A stretch of 24,287 nucleotides of DNA from Opitutia bacterium UBA4654 (lineage in GTDB: Bacteria > Verrucomicrobiota > Verrucomicrobiia > Opitutales > Intestinicryptomonadaceae), in assembly GCA_002405555.1 (NCBI GenBank), contig DHMA01000221.1, positions 1 to 24,287 of the forward strand, in the 5' to 3' direction. Every line of letters starts with the position of its first letter. Within the stretch, counting starts at the first letter, position 1. Shown piece after piece: positions 1-7,112 of this stretch. Both the position numbers and the translations under genes were made by a program. The notes beneath the pieces were generated by a model that was not told where the DNA came from, did not search any database, and saw nothing but the letters and a program-made list of their open reading frames with translations.

Positions 1-714
1 GCGGCGCGCCATAGGCGGCACGAGCGGCGCGGGGCTGCGCGACGGCACGGGCGGAACGACCGGCGCGGGAGCGCGGTTAATCGGCGGCACAGCGTGAGCG
101 GAAGACGCGGGGCGCGAGGGCATTTGCACGCGCGGCGGCTGTTTCGGTTCGCTCCTGATGACCACTTCGGGCTGCCTGTTCTGCTCCTGCCTCGGAGTGC
201 TCGGCGGTACGGAGGGCATTGAAATTTTCGGGCGCGACACAAAGGGCGGCGGAACTACCGGCGCGGGTTTGCGCACGGGCGCGGGCGGGGGCGTCATGAC
301 GGGCGGTTTCGAGACCGTCGGGGGCGTTTTCACCGCGGGAGCTGGGGGCGGGGGCGGCGGTGTTGCCGCTTTTTGTTCCTCCGCTTTGGGGGCGGGGTTG
401 GCCTCCTCCTTTTTTGCGGCTTCCTCCGCCTTCTTTTCGGCTTCGACTTCCGCCGCAGTCTTTACGACCTTTTTAGGTTCTTCCGCCTTTTCGGGCGCGG
501 GAGCGGCGTCTGCGGCGGCTTCGGGCTTTGCGTTTGCCGCCGTCGCGGTTGCTTTGTAGTCGTTGGCTATTTCTTCGGCATACAGGGGCGCGATTGCGTT
601 GGACGACGTTTTAATCTCCAAGCCGTATTTGTCTTTGCGCTGGTTGATGAAATCAATCAGCTCTTTGCTCGGTATGTTTAGTTCCTTGGCTAAGGCGTGT
701 ATTCTGATGCTCAT
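1..714 (-). CDS. infB: Translation initiation factor IF-2, N-terminal part (runs off the window)
   Basis: The reading frame opens with ATG at 714-712 on the minus strand and stays open for 238 codons to the window edge, so the GTPase core is not visible. The first ~52 residues (MSIRIHALAKELNIPSKELI onward) match the small helical IF2_N domain. The rest is the low-complexity linker usual for bacterial IF-2: Ala/Glu/Lys-rich to about residue 120, then strongly Pro/Arg-rich. IF-2 brings initiator fMet-tRNA to the 30S subunit in the cytoplasm. It starts 39 bases after the nusA stop, the classic nusA-infB order, so the two are probably co-transcribed. The identification rests on the N-terminal domain and this synteny. 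Confidence 0.9.
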   Translation of the reverse strand, partial: MSIRIHALAKELNIPSKELIDFINQRKDKYGLEIKTSSNAIAPLYAEEIANDYKATATAANAKPEAAADAAPAPEKAEEPKKVVKTAAEVEAEKKAEEAAKKEEANPAPKAEEQKAATPPPPPPAPAVKTPPTVSKPPVMTPPPAPVRKPAPVVPPPFVSRPKISMPSVPPSTPRQEQNRQPEVVIRSEPKQPPRVQMPSRPASSAHAVPPINRAPAPVVPPVPSRSPAPLVPPMARR

Positions 715-753
715 TTATAGCCCTGTTTTTTACTTGTTCTTTTCCGCAAAGTT

Positions 754-2007
754 CTATTGCGCCTGATGCTGTCTTACCGCTTCGATGATTTTTGCGGCTT
801 CGGCTTCGTCAAAGCCGACATTCACGAGGTCGTGCGCTTCCGCGCCTTCGAAAGCTTCGAGGGTGGTGAAGCCCCTGTCTACGAGCATGCAAAGCTCTTC
901 GAACGAGAGCGTCGGCAACGCCTTTGCGAGCGATTCCGCCGCCTGCACAATCTTTTCGTCGAATCCCGCAACTTCCGCCGCCTCTTTTACGACGTCGAGC
1001 TTCCAGCCCAACAGGCGCGACGTGAGTTTCGCGTTCGAGCCGCGCTTCCCGATTACCACCGAGAGGTCGGCTTCGGACACTTCGAACGAAATGATTTTGT
1101 TGAAATTGTCCACCTTTACGTTCTTTGCGACTGCGGGTTTAATGCACTCTTCCAAGAGTGTAATCGGGTCGGGCGAGTATTTGATGACGTCGATTTTCTC
1201 GCCGTTAAGCTCTCTGACAATGCTCTTCACTCGCGAGCCGCCCGCGCCGACGCACGCGCCCACGGGGTCGATGCGGGGGTCTGCGGAGCTTACGGCAATC
1301 TTCGTGCGGTAGCCGGGTTCGCGCGCCATTGCCTCAATCTTGACCGAGCCGTCGGCGATTTCCGAGACTTCCAAGTCGAAGAGTCTGCGCACGAATTTGT
1401 AGCTTGCGCGGCTGAGGATAATTTCCGGGCCGCGCGGCGAGTTGTCTATTTCCAGAAGCAGGCAGCGGATTCTTTCGCCCGCGCCGTAGTCTTCGCCGGG
1501 GACGCATTCGCGCTTGGGCATGATAGCCTCGGCCTTGCCGAGGTCCACTACGAACGCGCCCTTTTCGCGGCGGCGAACGGTGCCCGATACGATGTCGCCC
1601 ACAACGTCTTTATAGTCGTCGAAAATTCTCTCCTTTTCGAACTGGCGGACTTTCTGGATTATGCTCTGGTATACGTTCTTTGCCGCGATGCGTCCGAGGT
1701 TGGAAAGGTCTATTTCGCGTTCGATGACGTCGCCGATTTGGGCGTCGGGCTTGATGAGTTTCGCCTTGTCGATGTGGATTTGCGTTGCGGGGTCTGCGAC
1801 GCTGTCGCTTACCGTAAGCAGCGCCCACGATTTCAGCGCGCCCGACTTGGGGTTGATGTCGATTTTAAGGTCGTATCCCGCATGCGCGCTCTTGGAGGCA
1901 GCATTTTTGATTGCCGCCGCGATTGATTCAATCATGTCCTGACGGCTTATCTGCTTCTCTTTTTCCATGTATTCGAGAATTGCCAAAATTTCGCTGCTGT
2001 TGCTCAT
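754..2007 (-). CDS. nusA: Transcription termination/antitermination factor NusA
   Basis: 417 residues. NusA binds RNA polymerase and nascent RNA and modulates pausing, termination and antitermination. Domains in order: the N-terminal RNAP-binding domain (about 1-130), an S1 RNA-binding domain (about 136-200), and two KH domains, with a GAGG loop at 254-257 in the first and GKRG at 320-323 in the second. A single short helical repeat with helix-hairpin-helix character follows (about 363-413). It lacks the two acidic C-terminal repeats of E. coli NusA (495 aa), as is common outside Proteobacteria. The start MSNSSEILAI fits the family; the Shine-Dalgarno is weak (GAAAGA). No rimP precedes it, unlike the common rimP-nusA-infB order. 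A leader hairpin upstream may regulate it. Confidence 0.96.
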   Translation of the reverse strand: MSNSSEILAILEYMEKEKQISRQDMIESIAAAIKNAASKSAHAGYDLKIDINPKSGALKSWALLTVSDSVADPATQIHIDKAKLIKPDAQIGDVIEREIDLSNLGRIAAKNVYQSIIQKVRQFEKERIFDDYKDVVGDIVSGTVRRREKGAFVVDLGKAEAIMPKRECVPGEDYGAGERIRCLLLEIDNSPRGPEIILSRASYKFVRRLFDLEVSEIADGSVKIEAMAREPGYRTKIAVSSADPRIDPVGACVGAGGSRVKSIVRELNGEKIDVIKYSPDPITLLEECIKPAVAKNVKVDNFNKIISFEVSEADLSVVIGKRGSNAKLTSRLLGWKLDVVKEAAEVAGFDEKIVQAAESLAKALPTLSFEELCMLVDRGFTTLEAFEGAEAHDLVNVGFDEAEAAKIIEAVRQHQAQ

Positions 2008-2061
2008 ATTATATTCTTTCGGGATTTAATTGTGTAATTTTCGGTATTTTTGCGTGTAGAC

Positions 2062-2086
2062 AAAAAAGAGCGGGCAAAGCCCACTC
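2062..2086 (-). terminator. Terminator-like hairpin in the nusA leader (possible attenuator)
   Basis: On the minus strand GAGTGGGC (2086-2079), loop TTT, then GCCCGCTC (2075-2068) form an 8-bp stem with one G-T pair, followed at once by six Ts (2067-2062). It lies about 55 bases upstream of the nusA ATG. The gene further upstream has its own terminator at 2226-2253, so this one is either a second terminator or an attenuator acting on nusA. Confidence 0.6.
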
Positions 2087-2100
2087 CGAGTCTGTGTCAA

Positions 2101-2129
2101 ATAATTCTATCTATATTCTTTCAAGTCAA
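2101..2129 (-). promoter_or_regulatory. Candidate sigma-70-type promoter for nusA-infB
   Basis: On the minus strand a TTGACT -35-like box (2129-2124) is followed after 17 bases by AATTAT (2106-2101), a 4/6 match to the -10 consensus. Transcription would begin near 2094, just before the hairpin at 2086-2068. The match is modest, so this is tentative. Confidence 0.35.
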
Positions 2130-2225
2130 GTAAAAAAATAGCGCAGTAGGGGGCGGGTGTGGCGGTTTGTCCGCAACGCGTCGGCGGAAATGGTGTTTCC
2201 CGCTTTTCAGCCGCGCGCTGGGCGC

Positions 2226-2253
2226 AAAAAACGCGCCGTGTTTTGCGGCGCGT
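2226..2253 (-). terminator. Rho-independent terminator of the 2278-3180 gene
   Basis: On the minus strand a perfect 8-bp stem, ACGCGCCG with CGGCGCGT (2253-2246 and 2238-2231) around a 7-base loop, is followed by a short T run (2230-2226). It begins 24 bases after the stop codon of the exported protein gene. The rest of 2008-2277 holds only the nusA leader; I see no gene in it. Confidence 0.75.
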
Positions 2254-2277
2254 GCGGTTCTTAAATTCCGTTTGCGG

Positions 2278-3180
2278 CTACTTGACTTCCAGAATGTAGT
2301 CTTTCTGGCTTTTGCCGTCGAGCGAGCCGAGCTTGATTGTGTAGTCAAGCCCGCCCTGCGCCGTGGTCGAGCCGAGCGAAACGTTTTTGCCGTTGAACGT
2401 TATCGAGCGGAATTTGCCTGTGGGGGCTTTTTTCCCCGTGCTTGCCAAGAGCGGGTAGACGCCTTTTTTGAGCTTTCCCTTTACGTTTACTTTAAGCTCC
2501 GCATTCGAGACGTTCGCGTTCTTGATTGAAATCGACGGCATTTTGCCGTCCTTTTCGTTGAAGACGAGGCGGAAGTGGAGATCGGGCATTTCCGCCATGA
2601 TGGAGTCGAGCACAAGTTCGCCCTTGGCGTTAATTTGCGAGTTGCCCGTGAGGTCAATCGTCGCGCCAGAGTGGTTTTTTACGGGCTTGACGTATATTGC
2701 GGGCATTGTGAACATGATGTTGCCCGTCATGTCCATTTTTGTGTCTTCAAGATATAATGTGCTGCTGCCCATTTCCTTGCATTTTTCCCAAACCGAGAAT
2801 TGCAGCGAGCCGTTGAGCGCAACTTGGCACTTGCGCAATTTCAGGAAGTTTACCGACTTGTTCCAGCCGCCGTGGTTGAAGTAAATCTCTTTTGTGGTGA
2901 GCTTTTTGCCGTCCATTACCGCGCGGGTGTCGTACATTACGGAAAGCCCTTTGCATTCGACGGGCATGTCGATAACGAAGTCTTTGTTTCCGGTTTTCAG
3001 CCAAACATAGTCTTTGCGACCGGGTTTGCCCTTCATCGGGACGGGGTTGTTGTGGGGGTCTGACTCCCATTCGCAGGTCGAGAATTTTCCCGATTTTCCC
3101 TTGATTACAGTGGAGAATCCGAGCGCGAACAGTTCGGAGACCGCAAAAATTGCCGTTAAAACCAACAGATATTTCTTCAT
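2278..3180 (-). CDS. Exported protein of unknown function, probably beta-rich
   Basis: 300 residues. I do not recognise a named family. Residues 1-19 (MKKYLLVLTAIFAVSELFA) form a clear signal peptide for export. The mature part has alternating polar/hydrophobic strands with Asn/Gly turns (for example TGNIMFTMPAIYV, TGNSQINAKGELVLD, NAELKVNVKGKLKKGVYPLL). This resembles beta-helix or autotransporter-like passenger proteins in Verrucomicrobia. The C-terminal part (about 232-300) has the pattern KGVYPLLAS..G...G.F.SITFNGK often seen at the ends of such proteins, but no PEP-CTERM anchor and no autotransporter barrel is visible. It is divergent from the gene at 3236 with 55 bases between the start codons. 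Function unknown; a secreted or periplasmic location is the safest inference. Confidence 0.8.
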   Translation of the reverse strand: MKKYLLVLTAIFAVSELFALGFSTVIKGKSGKFSTCEWESDPHNNPVPMKGKPGRKDYVWLKTGNKDFVIDMPVECKGLSVMYDTRAVMDGKKLTTKEIYFNHGGWNKSVNFLKLRKCQVALNGSLQFSVWEKCKEMGSSTLYLEDTKMDMTGNIMFTMPAIYVKPVKNHSGATIDLTGNSQINAKGELVLDSIMAEMPDLHFRLVFNEKDGKMPSISIKNANVSNAELKVNVKGKLKKGVYPLLASTGKKAPTGKFRSITFNGKNVSLGSTTAQGGLDYTIKLGSLDGKSQKDYILEVK

Positions 3181-3235
3181 ACCTTAAAGGTAATTTACGT
3201 TTGCCTTTCGTGTCAATTTTATAAACATCGCAAAC

Positions 3236-3904
3236 ATGAAAAAGGTTTTGTCGGCATTTATTATACTGCTTTTTGCCGCCGCGGCGGCGTTCGGCGGCGC
3301 GAAGAAAATCGACGCAAGCTCGAACGAGAAATTGCAGGAGACGTTTTTCGAGGCGTTGACCGCCATCGAAAACGACGGGCAGCAGCAGGCGTTCGCCTCC
3401 GCAATGGCGACAATCGGCGTCGTGCTTTCGCAGAAATACGGCGAGACCGCCGCGCACAAAAAATATGTCGAGCTTGTCGACGGCAAGACCGCCGACGAAA
3501 TCGTCGCCCTCGCAAAGTCGATGACTCCCCAGCTCAGGGGGACTGCCAAGCGCGTTGACGGCAGGAGCGCGGAGTCTTTCAACGCGAGCGTCGGGCGAAT
3601 GCTCATAGGCGTGTCGCTCGACAAGCAACGCCGCTTTTCCGCGGCGGTCGCAAAAATCATGTACGACGCCGAGCAGAAAAAACTCACCGAGACCGACGTC
3701 GCAAAAATGCTCGACGGCAAGACTGTTGAAGAGGTGATAGATTTTGCCGCTCCCATAAAAACTCCCTTCCCCACGAACGAGTCGGAGGAGTTCTACCTCA
3801 CCCCCGTTTCGAAAGAGGAGCTTCGGGCGCGAAAGATAATTCCCGCCGAGGACGAAGCCCCGCAACCGTATTCGAAATCTCTCGTGCCGACTTCCGCAAA
3901 ATAA
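3236..3904 (+). CDS. Exported protein with two DUF6694-like repeats
   Basis: 222 residues with a signal peptide (about 1-20; the hydrophobic core ends in AAAAAFG) and no lipobox cysteine. The mature region contains two related units of about 70 residues, 24-95 and 106-175. Each begins with a basic residue, I/V-D and a Ser-containing turn (KIDASSNEKL; RVDGRSAESF), has a central QQ-A-F / QRRFSAAV helix, and ends with the same element (VDGKTADEIVALA; LDGKTVEEVIDFA). This DGKT-x-EE signature resembles the DUF6694 lipoprotein family of unknown function, where one unit is usual; that assignment is from memory. The last ~45 residues are acidic and Pro-rich. It faces away from the exported protein gene at 3180 and ends before the bidirectional terminator at 4032-4067. 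Confidence 0.8.
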   Translation: MKKVLSAFIILLFAAAAAFGGAKKIDASSNEKLQETFFEALTAIENDGQQQAFASAMATIGVVLSQKYGETAAHKKYVELVDGKTADEIVALAKSMTPQLRGTAKRVDGRSAESFNASVGRMLIGVSLDKQRRFSAAVAKIMYDAEQKKLTETDVAKMLDGKTVEEVIDFAAPIKTPFPTNESEEFYLTPVSKEELRARKIIPAEDEAPQPYSKSLVPTSAK

Positions 3905-4031
3905 CGGCGGGCGCGGTTGCGCGGCGTTCTCAATCGTTCATGCGGCGGGCTTGGTTGGAGGACGCGGCGGGCTTTTGAATTTCGGTGTTTTTTTTGCCGC
4001 GGGTTTTGTTTTGCGCGTTTTGTATGTAATA

Positions 4032-4067
4032 AAAGACGGACTTCCCCTTGCGGGGGAGTCCGTCTTT
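4032..4067. terminator. Bidirectional rho-independent terminator
   Basis: A 16-bp stem (4032-4047 with 4052-4067, a single G-T pair) closes on the four-base loop TTGC. Its outer arms are AAA and TTT, so both strands end in a T run (CTTTGTTTTT on plus, CTTTTATTA on minus). It sits between the convergent ends of the 3236-3904 gene and the rhamnosidase gene and can serve both. Confidence 0.9.
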
Positions 4068-4089
4068 GTTTTTAGAAGTTTCCGACGCT

Positions 4090-6879
4090 CTATTTTGCGG
4101 CTTTGCACGGTTCGCCAGCGCAGTGGGGGCGCAGGAGGATTTCGTAAGTGCCGCTTGGCGCATTTTCGATTGTCGGGAAGCCGTCGTCGAATGTCAGCGC
4201 GCTTGTTGCGAGCGGGCGTCCGTTTACGCGAATGCTGTTTGCGTTGCGTGTGGGGAATGTGATTTTGCCCGTTGCGTTCGGCGGAATTACCACCGTCCAC
4301 TCCATTACGCCGTCGGTGATTTTCCACGATGACGACGCCGTTCCGTAGGGGGTTTCGTGCGTGGCGTTTGCGAACGTGAAGCCGCCGCCGGGCTTGGGCT
4401 GGAAGAGTATGTTTTTGTAGCCGGGGGCGTTTTCGTCGCGCCAAATGCCCGCAACGTCTTTGTAGAGCCACTGTCCGATTGCCCCGTATGCGTAGTGGTT
4501 GAACGAGTTCATGCCCGCCGAGCCGAAGCCCTTTTCGTGCGAGTAGCTGTTCCAGCGTTCCCACATTGTGGTTGCGCCCTGATTAATGGGGAATATCCAC
4601 GACGGATAGCCTTCGTTGTTGGCGAGCCTGTACGCCAAGTCCATTCTGCCGAAGCGCGTGAGGACGGGGTTGAGAAGCGGCGTTCCCACAAAGCCCGTGT
4701 TTAGCCTGCACCCGTCGCGCTTGATTGCGGAGACGAGTTTGCCGAAGATTTTTTCGCGCGAGGTTTCGGGGGCGATGTCGAACGCGAGCGTCAGCAGGTA
4801 CGCCGTCTGGCTGTCGCTTTTTACCGTGCCGTCGGGCGAGACGTACGCCTTGACGAACGCGGCGCGCACGTCGGAGGCGAGCTTTTCGAAGCGTTTTGCG
4901 TCGGCTTCTTTGCCGAGGATTTTCGCAACCTTTGCGGCGATGTCCGTACTGCGGACAAAATACGCCGTGCCGATGAGGTCTCTGGGAGCGTCGGAGTGGG
5001 CGGGGTTCGGCTTGCCGTTGGGTTGCAGCCAGTCGCCGAAGCCCGCGTCGGGGCGGATAAGGTCTTTCGAGGTTTTCCTCATGTATTCAACCCAGCCGGC
5101 GATTGCCTCGTAGTTGTTTTCGAGAATTTTTTTGTCGCCGAAAGCCGCGTAGATTTCCCACGGGCAGATTGCGATTGCGTCCGCCCAAGCCGCTCTGCCC
5201 TGCGCCCCGAACACCGCGGGCGCGATTGCCGCGGGAGCTCCGAATTTCTTTGCGGAGTCGGCGAGGTCGAGCGTCCACTTTGTGAAGAACGCCGAGACGT
5301 CCATGTTGAACGCGGCGGTGGGAACGAACACCTGCGCGTCGCCCGTCCAGCCGAGGCGTTCGTCGCGCTGCGGGCAGTCTGTGGGCGTGGAGAAGAAGTT
5401 TGCGCGCTGTCCCCAGCGTATGCAGTTTTGGAGGGCGTTGATTTTCGGCTTCGAGCAGAAGAACGAGCCCGTGTCGGGCATGTCGTTGTAGAGCACGACG
5501 CCGCTTACCCAGTCAGTCTGAGGTTCGATTTCGTCGGAAAGACCGCTAAGCTCCACATATCTGAAACCGTGGTAGGTGAAGAGCGGCTCCCATTCGTCGG
5601 GTCTGATTCCGCCCGCGCTTGTGTAGAAGTCTTCCGAGAGCGCGGAGCGGTAGTTGTCGGTGTAGAGCGTGCCGTCCTGCTGGAGCATTTCGGCGAAGCG
5701 CAGCCTTACGGTTTTGCCGTAGCGGGCGGGGATTTTTATCCGCGCCCAGCCCGCGATGTTCTGCCCGAGGTCGAAAATGTAAGTGCCCTTTGCGACTTTT
5801 TTGACGGAGACTGGCGTGAGAATGTCTTTTATGACAATCGGCTGGTTGCGGCGCGGTTCGAGAAGCGGCTTTGCCTCTACGTTCTTTTCGGCGGGCGTTT
5901 TCCACGCGGAGTCGTCGAAGCCGTTTTTGTTCCAGTTGGGCATTTCCCTGCGGGCGTCGTAGGCTTCGCCGTCGTAGATGTCTGAGTAGAGAATCGCGCC
6001 GTAGGAGTATTTCCACGAGGCGTCGGTCGCCACCGTTTCGCGCGAGCCGTCGGCGTATTCCACCTCTATTTGCGCGAGGATTTCTGGGCGGTCTCCGTAG
6101 AAGCCGCGCGATTTTTTGTTCGAGCTCATTCTGCCCGAATACCAGCCGTCGGCGATTATCGCCCCGAAGGTATTTTTGCCGCGCCAGAGCATTTTCGTGA
6201 TGTCGTAGGTGTTGGTTTGGATTCTTGTCTTGTAGTCTGTCCAGCCCGTGCCCCAGAAGTCGTTGCCGACTTTCTTGCCGTTGATGTAGAATTGGAAAAT
6301 GCCGCGGCTTGCGACGTAGAGGCGCGCCGACTTTATTTTCTTGCCGAAGTCCGCCTCTTTTCGGAGGTAGGTCGGCGGGAGGTAGTCTGCAACGTGTTCG
6401 TTTTTGTGCGAGGGGCGGTTTATTTTAACCGTTTTCGAAATGCGCGGCTCCGGCGAGAAAATCCATTTCGCTGACCAGTCCGAATTGTTCAAAAGCCCCG
6501 CTTCGAAGAAATTTGCGTCCGACCAGTCCGACGCGTTGCCGTCGGCGTCCCAGTAGCGCACGCGCCAGTAGAGGCGTTCGCGCGAGGAAAGCGGCCTGCC
6601 GCCGTAGGGCACTTTCACCGACTGCGACGAAAGCACTTTCCCGCTGTCCCACACGGGGATTTCGCCCTTGCCGTCGGGCGTTTTCATCACCGCTATTTGG
6701 TAGGCTGTTTGAACGGAGTTTTCCTCGCCTACCGGAAGTTTCCACGAGAACGTCGGGCTTTCGAGCGAATATCCCACGGGATTTTTGAAAAATTCCCCCA
6801 CCGTGGTGTCGAAAGGTTTGTCGGCAAACGCCAACGCCGCCGAAAGCGCGATTGTTGCTGTAAAAATAAACTTTTTCAT
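4090..6879 (-). CDS. Exported alpha-L-rhamnosidase, glycoside hydrolase family 78
   Basis: 929 residues, a normal length for GH78. It hydrolyses terminal alpha-L-rhamnosides from plant or bacterial glycans by an inverting mechanism. A signal peptide (1-19, ending ALAFA) points to the periplasm or outside. Domains: Fn3-like N-terminal domain (about 30-125), beta-sandwich domains (about 165-455, including VASRGIFQFYINGKKVGNDF), the (alpha/alpha)6 catalytic barrel (about 460-810), and a C-terminal beta-sandwich (about 815-925). The signature DCPQRDERLGWTGD is at 501-514, where E507 corresponds to the family general acid and D501/D514 to conserved substrate-site acids. TMWERW at 771-776 supplies the probable base E774. 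All catalytic residues are intact. It is monocistronic, between its own promoter and the bidirectional terminator. The gene's natural substrate cannot be read from sequence. Confidence 0.95.
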   Translation of the reverse strand: MKKFIFTATIALSAALAFADKPFDTTVGEFFKNPVGYSLESPTFSWKLPVGEENSVQTAYQIAVMKTPDGKGEIPVWDSGKVLSSQSVKVPYGGRPLSSRERLYWRVRYWDADGNASDWSDANFFEAGLLNNSDWSAKWIFSPEPRISKTVKINRPSHKNEHVADYLPPTYLRKEADFGKKIKSARLYVASRGIFQFYINGKKVGNDFWGTGWTDYKTRIQTNTYDITKMLWRGKNTFGAIIADGWYSGRMSSNKKSRGFYGDRPEILAQIEVEYADGSRETVATDASWKYSYGAILYSDIYDGEAYDARREMPNWNKNGFDDSAWKTPAEKNVEAKPLLEPRRNQPIVIKDILTPVSVKKVAKGTYIFDLGQNIAGWARIKIPARYGKTVRLRFAEMLQQDGTLYTDNYRSALSEDFYTSAGGIRPDEWEPLFTYHGFRYVELSGLSDEIEPQTDWVSGVVLYNDMPDTGSFFCSKPKINALQNCIRWGQRANFFSTPTDCPQRDERLGWTGDAQVFVPTAAFNMDVSAFFTKWTLDLADSAKKFGAPAAIAPAVFGAQGRAAWADAIAICPWEIYAAFGDKKILENNYEAIAGWVEYMRKTSKDLIRPDAGFGDWLQPNGKPNPAHSDAPRDLIGTAYFVRSTDIAAKVAKILGKEADAKRFEKLASDVRAAFVKAYVSPDGTVKSDSQTAYLLTLAFDIAPETSREKIFGKLVSAIKRDGCRLNTGFVGTPLLNPVLTRFGRMDLAYRLANNEGYPSWIFPINQGATTMWERWNSYSHEKGFGSAGMNSFNHYAYGAIGQWLYKDVAGIWRDENAPGYKNILFQPKPGGGFTFANATHETPYGTASSSWKITDGVMEWTVVIPPNATGKITFPTRNANSIRVNGRPLATSALTFDDGFPTIENAPSGTYEILLRPHCAGEPCKAAK

Positions 6880-6885
6880 AAAATC

Positions 6886-6913
6886 ATTATCCGTTTTTTG
6901 CGCTTCGCGTCAA
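6886..6913 (-). promoter_or_regulatory. Promoter abutting the rhamnosidase start codon
   Basis: On the minus strand TTGACG (6913-6908), a 16-base spacer and GATAAT (6891-6886) give 5/6 matches to both sigma-70 boxes. The -10 box ends only six bases before the ATG at 6879, so transcription would start at or almost at the A of the start codon. This suggests a leaderless or nearly leaderless mRNA. Confidence 0.5.
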
Positions 6914-6990
6914 GTTTAATTTCTTGTCGTTATATTTGAAAGTGTTGAAATGTATTGCATTTTCTTTCATTTTCGGCTGCGCCTGTGCCG

Positions 6991-7005
6991 ATTAAACAGT
7001 TTAAT
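6991..7005. promoter_or_regulatory. Operator-like palindrome between the rhamnosidase gene and pflB
   Basis: ATTAAAC-A-GTTTAAT is a perfect 7+1+7 dyad about 110 bases from each of the two divergent start codons (6879 and 7113), followed on plus by a run of nine Ts. Since it lies between two gene starts it is more likely a regulator site than a terminator. Nearby 6937-6969 holds a looser inverted repeat (TGAAAG..AAATG / CATTT.CTTTCA). The regulator is unknown. Confidence 0.4.
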
Positions 7006-7112
7006 TTTTTTTTCGCGCCGATTTTGGTTTACACGAAAACTTTTAGGGGTATTGATTGTCGGCATAAAAATTGAGGAATTTTTACCCTTAACTCCCGTAC
7101 TTTTTACACACA

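Noticed and set aside
2008..2037. Perfect TATAAT next to the nusA start, with TTACAC 18 bases further upstream
   Set aside because: Transcription from it would begin inside the nusA coding region and remove the start codon. Probably chance in an AT-rich leader, unless the nusA start is further in.
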